Source: Marinifilum sp. N1E240
GTDB lineage: Bacteria > Bacteroidota > Bacteroidia > Bacteroidales > Marinifilaceae
Direction: 5' to 3'
DNA length: 64,000 bases
Assembly: GCF_009295825.1 (NCBI RefSeq)
Contig: NZ_WHKF01000003.1
Coordinates: forward strand, 310,001-374,000
Part shown: positions 18,574-26,571 of the stretch, piece by piece
Layout: the number at the start of each line of letters is the position of its first letter
How positions within the stretch are numbered: the stretch's first letter is position 1
The notes under the pieces: model-generated
Database searches by the model: none
Told to the model about the DNA's origin: nothing
The model's input: only the letters and a program-made list of their open reading frames with translations
Program-made: the position numbers and the translations under genes

Positions 18574-19596
18574 TTACCTAAAACTAAAGGCAATACCTCC
18601 AGTAATTGTATTGTATTCTTGTATTGTATAATCACCAAATATTTTAAAGAATCCTAAGTTGAATCTTGTTCCAATTGTTGCTCTAACACCACTGGCATCA
18701 AAATCAACTGAAACTGGATCGGTAACGGTTTCTTTTATTGTTGAACCTGTTCCTTCTAATGTATATTCCAAATCGTAGGTTCCCTTAATATCAACATCCA
18801 TTTTAGCTGTATTAAACCCAACAGCACCATAAAACTCAATAAGTTTTAAATTAACCGAAGCAATCGCCTGAAATGTATAAGCATTCGTAGTAAATTCCAT
18901 TTTTTGACCACTTCCGCTCAAATCTGATTCTTCCTGAATATCATATTCTGCAGTTAATTGAGTAAATGCCACTAACGCAGAAATATCAACAGGAGTTTTG
19001 TCAATCTTCAGCATCTTAGATAAACTTTTTTGCAGACCAACACCAAACATTCCAACTTCCAAATCGGAACCACCAACTTTAGGTAAATATCTAACTTTTA
19101 AATCCGAATTGATTCCAGGAATACCGATTCCAACCTGTAATGTTGCCGATGGAACGGCATTCATTGGTAAATCGTCGCCAATACCATCGGGCATTGTGAA
19201 ATTTGTCAACTTAAAATCACCCATATCTGTTTCAATTCTGGCAGCTAAGGTGGTATTATTATCTCCTCCCATTAAAGTTTGAATTTCGGAAGATCCATTC
19301 ACTAATGTGATATTCGAATAATCGCTAGCGACAAATTGAAATACTTCATCAGAACCAGGTACTTGCGCTAAATTGGCAACAAGAGTAATATCAAAACCCA
19401 ATTTTTTATGAGTTCGACCGGTTGAGTACCAACCATTGTTTAATCCGTACATAAATCCTTTCGCAACAGGATTTACATAATTCTTAGTCAGTTTCGAAGC
19501 ATCTTCAGTTCCTGCCAATAAAAATTGCTCTATATCCTGGGATTTTCCCATGAAAGGAACAAGTAAAATAAGTAGTAGAGTAAGTCTTTTCATCAT
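18574..19596 (-). CDS. DUF6588-like secreted protein, probable outer-membrane barrel
   Basis: A 340-aa protein with a signal peptide (LTLLLILLVPFMGKSQ) and mature start near QDIEQFL. Text such as AGTEDASKLTKNYVNPVAKG, GLNNGWYSTGRTHKKLGFDIT and the C-terminal beta-rich repeats fits the Bacteroidota DUF6588 group. The alternating pattern and final aromatic residue (GGIAFSFR) suggest an outer-membrane beta-barrel. The family assignment is from memory of its N-terminal pattern and the function is unknown. Two adjacent ATGs lie at the start; the first is used. Confidence 0.6.
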   Translation of the reverse strand: MMKRLTLLLILLVPFMGKSQDIEQFLLAGTEDASKLTKNYVNPVAKGFMYGLNNGWYSTGRTHKKLGFDITLVANLAQVPGSDEVFQFVASDYSNITLVNGSSEIQTLMGGDNNTTLAARIETDMGDFKLTNFTMPDGIGDDLPMNAVPSATLQVGIGIPGINSDLKVRYLPKVGGSDLEVGMFGVGLQKSLSKMLKIDKTPVDISALVAFTQLTAEYDIQEESDLSGSGQKMEFTTNAYTFQAIASVNLKLIEFYGAVGFNTAKMDVDIKGTYDLEYTLEGTGSTIKETVTDPVSVDFDASGVRATIGTRFNLGFFKIFGDYTIQEYNTITGGIAFSFR

Positions 19597-19738
19597 ATTT
19601 AGATTTTAATTAGAGTACATAGAGTATCAGCTAATACGCGAACAATTAAAATTTGTTTAATTATTTTTAAATGATTTCAAATCTTAAATTCCAATTTAAA
19701 TCAAATAAAAGATATAATAAAACCGTATATCAATAAAA

Positions 19739-19763
19739 AAACCCTACCAAATTGGTAGGGTTT
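19739..19763 (-). terminator. Terminator of ruvX-def
   Basis: An inverted repeat AAACCCTACC / GGTAGGGTTT with a 5-base loop, preceded on the plus strand by an A run that becomes a U tract. It lies 5 bases after the def stop codon. Confidence 0.85.
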
Positions 19764-19767
19764 GAAA

Positions 19768-20322
19768 TTATTTAGCCAGATTAAATCTGTACTTTGCTTT
19801 AAACTTTCCTTTTGTGATTCCAGCAAGTTTACCTTTAAGTAAACGCTTTTTAATAGGCGCACAATGATCGGTAAACATGATTCCTTCCAAGTGATCGTAC
19901 TCGTGCTGAATTACACGTGCTGCATATCCCGAATACTCTTCTTCATGAAATTCCCAATTCTCATCGTAATATTCAATTTTAATCGATTCCGGACGCTTAA
20001 CATCTTCATTTAAACCAGGAATACTTAAACAGCCTTCAGACATTACCCATTCGTCACCGGTTCTTTCAGTAATTTTAGCGTTAATGAACATCTTTTTGAA
20101 ACCCTCCAATTCTGGTTCTTCTTCGGCAAAAGATGAACAATCGATAACAAACATACGAATTGAACGACCAACTTGTGGTGCAGCCAACCCAACTCCATCG
20201 GCAAAATACATAGTTTGCCACATGTCATCCTTAAATTTTTCCAATTCAGGATAATCTTTATCAATATCTTTGGCAACCTTTCTTAAAACAGGATGACCAT
20301 AAATAGTAATCGGTAATATCAT
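19768..20322 (-). CDS. def: Peptide deformylase
   Basis: A 184-aa metalloenzyme that removes the formyl group from new N-terminal methionines. All three motifs are present: GVGLAAPQVG (residues 43-52), EGCLSIPG with the metal cysteine, and HEYDHLEG with two metal histidines and the catalytic Glu. The frame is open further upstream to 20403, but the ATG at 20322 gives the canonical start MILPITIYGHPVLR and clears the ruvX stop by 28 bases. ruvX-def is a common Bacteroidota pair. Confidence 0.96.
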   Translation of the reverse strand: MILPITIYGHPVLRKVAKDIDKDYPELEKFKDDMWQTMYFADGVGLAAPQVGRSIRMFVIDCSSFAEEEPELEGFKKMFINAKITERTGDEWVMSEGCLSIPGLNEDVKRPESIKIEYYDENWEFHEEEYSGYAARVIQHEYDHLEGIMFTDHCAPIKKRLLKGKLAGITKGKFKAKYRFNLAK

Positions 20323-20350
20323 TTCTTGTTGTTTTTTTGCTGAAATAAAC

Positions 20351-20773
20351 TTAAAACATGTTGCGTTTAGCTTCCATGTACGATTGCAAAATAATAGTAG
20401 CACTTACCTTATCAACTAATGCTTTATTCTGACGTTGTTTTTTCTTTAAACCTCCATCAATCATGGTTTGAAAAGCAATTTTTGAAGTAAATCGTTCATC
20501 AACCATTTCTATTGGAATATCAGGAAATTTATTCTTCAATTTTCCCAAAAATGGTTTAATATATCTCATCGATTCGCTGTCCTCGTTGTTCAATTGTTTA
20601 GGATATCCAACAACAAAACACTCAACTGGTTCAGTTTGTACGTATTTCATCAAATAGTCTAATACATCCTTTGCTGCAACAGTATCCAAACCATTTGCTA
20701 TTATTTGCATAGGATCAGTAACTGCCAAGCCTACTCGTTTTCTTCCGTAATCAATTGCTAGTAATCGTGCCAA
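20351..20773 (-). CDS. ruvX: Holliday junction resolvase-like protein RuvX (YqgF)
   Basis: A 140-aa RNase H-fold protein with the family text [28 protein letters not shown], and DERFTS near residue 97. The acidic residues in IDYG and VDER form the presumed catalytic site. It is implicated in pre-16S rRNA processing and/or recombination. The start is a TTG at 20773, which gives [10 protein letters not shown]. No ATG lies close enough to serve, so TTG is well supported. It is followed by def. Confidence 0.92.
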   Translation of the reverse strand: MARLLAIDYGRKRVGLAVTDPMQIIANGLDTVAAKDVLDYLMKYVQTEPVECFVVGYPKQLNNEDSESMRYIKPFLGKLKNKFPDIPIEMVDERFTSKIAFQTMIDGGLKKKQRQNKALVDKVSATIILQSYMEAKRNMF

Positions 20774-20872
20774 TTCTCTTATTTATACTTAATTTGAATT
20801 GCAAAGATATAAAATCCAAACAGATTTTATCATTTTAACTTGAAATTGAAAAGGAATATGAGTGCGAAGTAA

Positions 20873-21169
20873 TTAGTTTTCCTGAAAAATGGTTTTAAGT
20901 TCTTCCACCATCTCTACGCGATCAAGGGTTAAAGTGCAGAATGTATTGTAAACAGATAGAAAACAATCTTCCCCTAAAGTTAATCCTAATTGATTTAATT
21001 CATCAGTAATACTAGCATTTAAAAGAGGTGTTTCTTTAATTACAATGGGAGATATATCTAACTCTCCTTTATGAAGTATAAATAAACCTGGTCTGTTTTT
21101 TATTTCATCAAGATTTTTGAAAGGTCCGCGAAAAGAGAATCGTCCGATATGCAGTGCCATTACAGTCAT
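20873..21169 (-). CDS. Small hypothetical protein
   Basis: A 98-aa soluble protein. The N-terminal half reads like a compact alpha/beta domain (HIGRFSFRGPF, NRPGLFILHKG). The C-terminal half has LTLGEDCFLSVYNTFCTLT and an acidic tail. I recognise no family, although the spacing of GPF and PGLF faintly recalls GIY-YIG-like starts without the motif itself. Either ATG (21169 or 21160) could be used. It has a terminator of the upstream gene before it. Unknown function, modest certainty that it is real. Confidence 0.5.
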   Translation of the reverse strand: MTVMALHIGRFSFRGPFKNLDEIKNRPGLFILHKGELDISPIVIKETPLLNASITDELNQLGLTLGEDCFLSVYNTFCTLTLDRVEMVEELKTIFQEN

Positions 21170-21176
21170 TTATTTA

Positions 21177-21203
21177 AACAAAAAATCAGGAGAATCTCCT
21201 GAT
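21177..21203 (-). terminator. Minus-strand terminator between two small genes
   Basis: ATCAGGAG / CTCCTGAT, an 8-bp stem with a 3-base loop followed by a U run on the minus strand. It lies about 190 bases past the PepSY-type gene and just before the 98-aa gene. Confidence 0.7.
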
Positions 21204-21393
21204 CTTGAATGTAAGCATTATAAGTCAAACCAGCTTTATTTTTTTTTAGAAAAATATTTACTATTGATTTTATACAATTGCTATCTACTATAAAAATCAG
21301 GAAGAATAAAGTTAAAGGTTATTTGCTCTTAATTCTTTAAACAACAAAGGTTGCTTCTATCGATGTAGCCTTCGTAATTGAAATAGTATTATT

Positions 21394-21942
21394 TTATAGG
21401 AAAAACCATAACACAGTTGGGATAACAACTCCAATAAGAGCCAACTTCCAACCGCGCTTTTTAAAACCATTTTTTCCTTTTGTAATAATTAATCCAGTTA
21501 CACATATCAGCAATACACAAATTGCAAAAATATCGGAATACCAAACCCAAACATCGCTTGCCGATTTATGCAAATCAACCATTTGCCCAAGTACAGGTCT
21601 GGTTCGAAAACTTTCTATTTGACCTTCGCCTGTAAAAGGATTGATATATGCATATGCATTCTCGAAATACAAATTGTACCCTCCCCTACGCCAAGCTGTT
21701 CCATTCAATTCTAATTCAATATCCTGCTTTTTTAATGCGACCCGAAAAAACTCATCTGTAATTGCTTCTTTATCCTTAGGCAGATCAAATTTCACATCAA
21801 TAGTATCATATACATAGTCTCTTGGATCCCAAGATTGTCTATGATTTAGAGCGATTCCGGATATAGAAAAAGCGATTAGTAGACCAGCATAAAAATAAGA
21901 GAAGTCTCTATGCCAGTTTCTTAGTTTCAGATTCCAATTCAT
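21394..21942 (-). CDS. PepSY-associated TM helix protein, short form
   Basis: A 182-aa membrane protein. The N-terminus (LRNWHRDFSYFYAGLLIAFSISGIALNHR) is typical of PepSY-associated membrane proteins of the iron-uptake type. A periplasmic part (residues 45-125) has NPFTGEGQIESF and LHKSASDVWVWYSDIFAI, followed by two C-terminal helices. It is shorter than the 350-500 aa forms that reduce or handle ferric complexes, and similar single-unit forms are common in Bacteroidota. The partners and substrate are unknown. Confidence 0.75.
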   Translation of the reverse strand: MNWNLKLRNWHRDFSYFYAGLLIAFSISGIALNHRQSWDPRDYVYDTIDVKFDLPKDKEAITDEFFRVALKKQDIELELNGTAWRRGGYNLYFENAYAYINPFTGEGQIESFRTRPVLGQMVDLHKSASDVWVWYSDIFAICVLLICVTGLIITKGKNGFKKRGWKLALIGVVIPTVLWFFL

Positions 21943-22064
21943 ATTCTTTATTTTTCTTTATGTAAGTCAATTATCTGATAAACGAAGCACAAAGAAATAA
22001 AAAATGATTGCTTTTTGGAAAAGGAATTTATCCCAGTTTGAATATTTAACATTTCGGAAACAAA

Positions 22065-22091
22065 AAAAGGCTGCCTTAAAGACAGCCTTTT
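22065..22091 (-). terminator. Terminator of the small Lys/Ala-rich gene
   Basis: AAAAGGCTG / CAGCCTTTT, a 9-bp stem with a partly paired loop and an extended U run on the minus strand. It lies about 60 bases past the small gene's stop. Confidence 0.75.
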
Positions 22092-22150
22092 GAGTTTATA
22101 TTACCATAATATCATTTCGGGTAATAAATCATTGTTCATATTTAAGAGAA

Positions 22151-22255
22151 TTAACCCTTATTAGCCTTCTTTTCTCTTTTCGCGGCTTTTTTTTCCTTAG
22201 CTGTTTTAGCTGGCTCTTTTTTTACATTCTTCTTCGAATCTTGAGATTTTGCCAT
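22151..22255 (-). CDS. Small Lys/Ala-rich basic protein, 34 aa
   Basis: A short frame from ATG at 22255 to TAA encodes 34 residues. It begins MAKSQDSKKNVKKEPAK and is about 40% lysine with alanine, so it is strongly basic and probably disordered or helical. Codons are in one uninterrupted frame, and a good hairpin terminator follows. Similar tiny lysine-rich proteins starting MAKSQ recur in Bacteroidota genomes (recollection, not checked). A nucleic-acid or ribosome association is a guess from charge alone. Confidence 0.55.
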   Translation of the reverse strand: MAKSQDSKKNVKKEPAKTAKEKKAAKREKKANKG

Positions 22256-22424
22256 GACTTTATATTTTTAATATTGGTTTTTAATTCAATTGACTCTATT
22301 AGCCCTTATCTCATAAAATTACATATTTATCTTTAGTTTAATAATTATATCGAAACATTAGTTTTAATTTATCATTGATGATAACTCACATTAGATTGCT
22401 AGATTGATAACTGATATAAAACAC

Positions 22425-22946
22425 AAAAGGCTGCCCCGGGGGACAGCCTTTCTATATATTGAGAATATAATTCTCTTAGTTTTGCTTCAAGTTTGCTTGA
22501 GCAGCAGCTTATCTCCTGTAAAAGGTGAACTGATAATGCCGATCGATATTTTAAAATAAATTGCAAACGAAGTGAAGTAATTTATTATTAAAATACATAT
22601 CGGTATAAACGTGCGATAGGCACACGGAAAGGAGAACATGAAACATACTCCATACCAACTTCGTTACAGAACTCAACTGATGATGGCTCACCCAAAAGTT
22701 ATTGCGCTTACGCAGATACCTAATTACGCTATAACTTCAAACCCAATCATCTAGTTGTGAAATTTCACTCAAGCCGTAAGGCTTTTACTTTTCTCCTTAA
22801 ATGAGAAAAGTAAACAAAAGAATCAAGTCAATCGGATACTGTTCGGTTTTTCAAATCACCCTAGTGGCTCGAATCGCGTCCGATTGACGGCTCCCGTTCA
22901 AAGAATATCACCTTATAGTTAATACTTGCACAATAATATATAACAC
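22425..22946. repeat. 522-bp tandem unit, copy 1 (ppdK-tail-derived)
   Basis: First of two near-identical units with an exact period of 522 bases (CTGCC landmarks at 22431, 22953 and 23475). In plus-strand order it holds the ppdK terminator hairpin, the last codons of ppdK, a 97-base insert (22510-22606), about 125 bases more of ppdK-like sequence, then about 190 bases unrelated to ppdK. That last part holds inverted repeats: ACTTTTCTC/GAGAAAAGT at 22787-22811 and GTCAATCGGA/TCCGATTGAC at 22827-22888. It is not coding. Confidence 0.85.
22537..22605. repeat. Imperfect inverted repeat inside the 97-base insert (also at 23059-23127)
   Basis: Arms from 22537 (TGCCGATCGATATTTT) and to 22605 (AAAATACATATCGGTA) pair over roughly 25 positions with some mismatches around a short central segment. 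The insert interrupts the ppdK-like sequence in both copies but is absent from the true gene. It therefore behaves like a small inserted palindromic element. Confidence 0.6.
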
Positions 22947-23468
22947 AAAAGGCTGCCCCGAGGGACTGCCTTTCTATATATTGAGAATGTAATTCTCTTA
23001 GTTTTGCTTCAAGTTTGTTTGAGCAGCAGCTTATCTCCTGTAAAAGGTGAACTGATAATGCCGATCGATATTTTAAAATAAATTGCAAACGAAGTGAAGT
23101 AATTTATTATTAAAATACATATCGGTATAAACGTGCGATAGACACACGTAAAGGAGAACATGAAACATACTCCATACCAACTTCGTTACAGAACTCAACT
23201 GATGATGGCTCACCCAAAAGTCGTTGCGCTTACGCAGATACCTAATTACGCTATAACTTCAAACCCAATCATCTAATTGTGAAATTTCACTCAAGCCGTA
23301 AGGCTTTTACTTTTCTCCTTAGATGAGAAAAGTAAACAAAAGAATCAAGTCAATCGGATACTGCTCACCATTCCAAATTAACCAAGTAGCTCGAATCGCG
23401 TCCGATTGACGGCTCCCGTTCAAAGAATATCACCTTATAGTTAATACTTGCACAATAATATATAACAC
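22947..23468. repeat. 522-bp tandem unit, copy 2 (ppdK-tail-derived)
   Basis: Same layout as copy 1, with the 97-base insert at 23032-23128 and the 10-bp inverted repeat arms at 23349-23358 and 23401-23410. It differs from copy 1 by a few percent, including a T-T mismatch that weakens its terminator hairpin. It abuts the genuine ppdK terminator and 3' end. Confidence 0.85.
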
Positions 23469-23495
23469 AAAAGGCTGCCCCGAGGGACAGCCTTT
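23469..23495 (-). terminator. Terminator of ppdK
   Basis: AAAGGCTG / CAGCCTTT with inner CCC/GGG pairing, 25 bases after the ppdK stop. Copies of this hairpin start each of the two 522-bp repeat units. Confidence 0.8.
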
Positions 23496-23519
23496 CTATA
23501 TATTGAGAATGTAATTCTC

Positions 23520-26237
23520 TTAGTTTTGCTTCAAGTTTGCTTGAGCAGCAGCTAAACGTGCGATAGGCACACGGAAAGGAGAACATGACACGTACTCCAT
23601 ACCAACTGAGTTACAGAACTCAACTGATGATGGCTCACCACCGTGCTCACCACAGATACCTAATTTGATATCTTTACGTGTAGAACGTCCTTTTTCACAA
23701 CCCATACGAACTAATTGTCCGATACCTTCCTGGTCAAGAACCTGGAATGGATCATTCTTAAGGATACCTTTCTCAATGTAGATAGGTAAGAATTTACCAG
23801 CATCATCACGAGAATAACCGAATCCCATTTGAGTCAAGTCATTTGTTCCGAATGAGAAGAATTCAGCATACTCAGCGATTTGATCAGCAGTCAATGCAGC
23901 ACGAGGAATCTCGATCATTGTACCTACTAAGAAATCAACTTCGATACCTTTTTCAGCGAATACTGCAGCAGCAGTTTCTCTGATGATACCTTCTTGCATT
24001 TGGAATTCTTTCAATGTTCCGATCAATGGAACCATGATCTCTGGCTTAGGATTCTTTCCTGCAGCTTTCAAATCACAAGCAGCTTCGATAATAGCGCGAG
24101 CTTGCATCTCTGTAATCTCTGGGTAAGTGTTACCTAGACGACATCCACGGTGTCCCAACATTGGGTTAAACTCGTGAAGAGACTCAACTTTAGCTTTAAC
24201 GACAGATACATCGATACCTAATTTTTCAGCCATCTCAGCTTGAGAAGCGTCATCATTAGGAGTAAACTCGTGCAATGGTGGATCCAGTAGACGGATAGTT
24301 ACACCAAAACCGTCCATAGCTTCAAGAATTCCAGAGAAGTCTTCGCGCTGAACAGGAAGTAATTTAGCTAAAGCAGCTTTACGACCTTCAACATCTTCTG
24401 CAAGAATCATTTCACGCATCTTCCAGATCTTATCGCCTTCGAAGAACATGTGCTCTGTACGACATAGACCAATACCCTTAGCACCGAATTCACGAGCAGC
24501 TTGAGCATCAGCTGGAGTATCAGCATTTGTACGAACATACATGCGAGTGTTACGCTCAGCCATGTCCATTACTTTACCGAAATCACCATCTAATGAAGGA
24601 GTGATAGTAGCAACTTTACCTTCGTAAACAACACCAGTAGTACCGTTCAATGAGATGAAATCACCTTCTTTGTACTCAACACCGTTAATAGTCATTGAAG
24701 AACCAGTAACTAAAGTGTTAGCAGCAGAAGAGATACAACATTTACCCATACCACGAGCAACTACAGCAGCGTGAGAAGTCATACCACCACGCTCAGTAAG
24801 AATACCTTCAGCAGCGTACATACCTTTCAAATCTTCAGGAGAAGTTTCGCGACGTACTAAAATTACTTTTTTACCAGCAGCAGCCCACTCTTCAGCAGCT
24901 TCTGCAGAGAATACGATTTGACCTGTAGCAGCACCTGGAGAAGCAGGAAGACCTTTAGAAAGCTCTTTAGCAGCCTCTAGAGCTGATTTCTCGAATACTG
25001 GGTGAAGTAACTCATCTAATTTGTTAGGCTCTTGACGAAGAATAGCAGTATTCTCATCAATCATACCTTGCTCTAACATATCTACAGCCATCTTAACCAT
25101 AGCAGCACCAGTACGCTTACCAGAACGAGTTTGCAACATCCACAATTTACCTTGCTGGATAGTGAACTCCATATCCTGCATGTCAGAATAGTGATCTTCA
25201 AGCTTCTGCTGGATAGTATCAAGTTCTTTGTAAAGCTCAGGCATTGCTTCTTCCATTGAAAGGAAATCAGCTTTACGAGCTTCTTCAGAAACACCACCAC
25301 GTTCAGCCCAACGCTTAGAACCTACTAAAGTAATTTCAAGTGGAGTACGAACACCAGCAACAACGTCTTCACCCTGTGCGTTGATCAAATACTCACCGTT
25401 GAATTGGTCTTCACCAGTTGCAGCATCACGAGAGAAACAAACTCCTGTAGCAGAAGTCTCACCCATGTTACCATATACCATAGCCTGTACGTTAACAGCA
25501 GTACCCCAATCGTCAGGAATACCTTCCATTCTACGGTAAAGGATAGCTCTTTCAGTATCCCATGAATCAAATACAGCACATACAGAACCCCAAAGTTGCT
25601 CCCAAGGACAAGTAGGGAAGTCAACACCAGCGTGCTCACGTACAACTGCTTTGTAACCTTCAACAAGCTCTTTAAGATCTTCAACTGTAAGTTCAGTATC
25701 TAATTTGTATCCTTTAGCTTCTTTCAACTCATCAAGAACAACCTCAAATGGGTTATGCTGTCCTTCTTCAGCCTCAACACCCATAACTACGTCACCGTAC
25801 ATGTGGATGAAACGACGATATGAATCGTAAGCAAATTTCTCGTTTCCTGATTGTTCAGCAACAATTTTTACTGTATCATCATTCATACCTAAGTTAAGAA
25901 CAGTGTTCATCATACCTGGCATAGAAGCACGAGCACCAGAACGAACTGATAACAACAAAGGAAATCCTTCTTTTGCATCAAATTTTGCGTTCATTGCTTT
26001 TTCAGTGTCAGCTACAGCAGCCTCAACTTGCTCTTTGATCATTGCTACAACAGCATCTTTTCCAAGCTTGTTGTAATCAGTACAAACTTCAGTAGTGATA
26101 GTGAAACCAGCAGGAACTGGAACACCGATTAGATTCATTTCAGCAAGGTTAGCACCCTTACCTCCAAGCAAATTTTTCATGTCTGCTTTACCTTCGGCTT
26201 TACCGTCACCAAAAGTATAAACGTACTTAGTACTCAT
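23520..26237 (-). CDS. ppdK: Pyruvate, phosphate dikinase
   Basis: A 905-aa cytosolic enzyme that interconverts pyruvate, ATP and phosphate with PEP, AMP and pyrophosphate. The ATP-grasp domain starts with LLGGKGANLAEM. The swivelling phosphohistidine domain has GGMTSHAAVVARGMG with His489. The PEP/pyruvate barrel ends in FSFGTNDLTQMGFGYSRDD and [16 protein letters not shown], with the catalytic Cys near residue 862. Length and motifs are complete. Together with nifJ it supports PEP formation from acetyl units or PPi-linked glycolysis. Its last 50 or so codons are duplicated downstream in the tandem units. Confidence 0.97.
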   Translation of the reverse strand: MSTKYVYTFGDGKAEGKADMKNLLGGKGANLAEMNLIGVPVPAGFTITTEVCTDYNKLGKDAVVAMIKEQVEAAVADTEKAMNAKFDAKEGFPLLLSVRSGARASMPGMMNTVLNLGMNDDTVKIVAEQSGNEKFAYDSYRRFIHMYGDVVMGVEAEEGQHNPFEVVLDELKEAKGYKLDTELTVEDLKELVEGYKAVVREHAGVDFPTCPWEQLWGSVCAVFDSWDTERAILYRRMEGIPDDWGTAVNVQAMVYGNMGETSATGVCFSRDAATGEDQFNGEYLINAQGEDVVAGVRTPLEITLVGSKRWAERGGVSEEARKADFLSMEEAMPELYKELDTIQQKLEDHYSDMQDMEFTIQQGKLWMLQTRSGKRTGAAMVKMAVDMLEQGMIDENTAILRQEPNKLDELLHPVFEKSALEAAKELSKGLPASPGAATGQIVFSAEAAEEWAAAGKKVILVRRETSPEDLKGMYAAEGILTERGGMTSHAAVVARGMGKCCISSAANTLVTGSSMTINGVEYKEGDFISLNGTTGVVYEGKVATITPSLDGDFGKVMDMAERNTRMYVRTNADTPADAQAAREFGAKGIGLCRTEHMFFEGDKIWKMREMILAEDVEGRKAALAKLLPVQREDFSGILEAMDGFGVTIRLLDPPLHEFTPNDDASQAEMAEKLGIDVSVVKAKVESLHEFNPMLGHRGCRLGNTYPEITEMQARAIIEAACDLKAAGKNPKPEIMVPLIGTLKEFQMQEGIIRETAAAVFAEKGIEVDFLVGTMIEIPRAALTADQIAEYAEFFSFGTNDLTQMGFGYSRDDAGKFLPIYIEKGILKNDPFQVLDQEGIGQLVRMGCEKGRSTRKDIKLGICGEHGGEPSSVEFCNSVGMEYVSCSPFRVPIARLAAAQANLKQN

Positions 26238-26571
26238 AATTATCGCTTTTTAGTTTTACACGTTAAAGTCCCACACAACAGGATCTTTAACAACAATTAT
26301 ATTATTAGTTCTTATTTATTTAAAACAATAAATGTAAAGGGATTAAGCATGATATTTGTCATGCAGAAATACGCACACAAAAGTAGCTTTCTTTTTTTAA
26401 TTTTAAAAATATAATTGCGTGATTTAAGACGCTTTTCATTAGAAATTTTAGATGGTCGTACACTTTTCTTTTTCAAACGTTTGCGAAAAATTAAACTAAG
26501 AAAATCCAACTCAAAATCACACGATAAAAGTCTGTCGATTGACAGACTTTTATGTTCGATATTAACTAAAA
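26238..26571 (-). promoter_or_regulatory. ppdK upstream region with -7 element
   Basis: A 334-base gap. On the minus strand TACTTTTG (26378-26385) matches the TAnnTTTG consensus, with only a T-rich stretch at the -33 position. It would give a 5' leader of about 135 bases. A 65-codon open frame across 26312-26509 overlaps this promoter and looks spurious. The far end holds the terminator of the upstream gene. Confidence 0.5.
26526..26551 (-). terminator. Terminator of the dihydroorotate-dehydrogenase-like gene
   Basis: AAAAGTCTGTC / GACAGACTTTT, an 11-bp perfect stem with a 4-base loop, 20 bases past the stop codon. Confidence 0.85.

Noticed and set aside
20323-20403. Upstream extension of peptide deformylase
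   Set aside because: It would overlap the end of ruvX and add residues with no family match. The ATG at 20322 gives the standard start.
22425-23520. Regular repeats considered as a CRISPR array
   Set aside because: The period is 522 bases with only two units plus the ppdK end. There are no short direct repeats with unique spacers and no cas genes nearby.
22861-23586. Two similar short open frames (75 and 73 codons) in the 522-bp units
   Set aside because: They resemble each other only because the DNA is duplicated. They run out of frame through ppdK tail, terminator and palindromes.
26312-26509. A 65-codon basic open frame upstream of ppdK
   Set aside because: It overlaps a good -7 promoter element of ppdK and is AT-rich with Lys/Phe/Ile bias. 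It has no family or signal.
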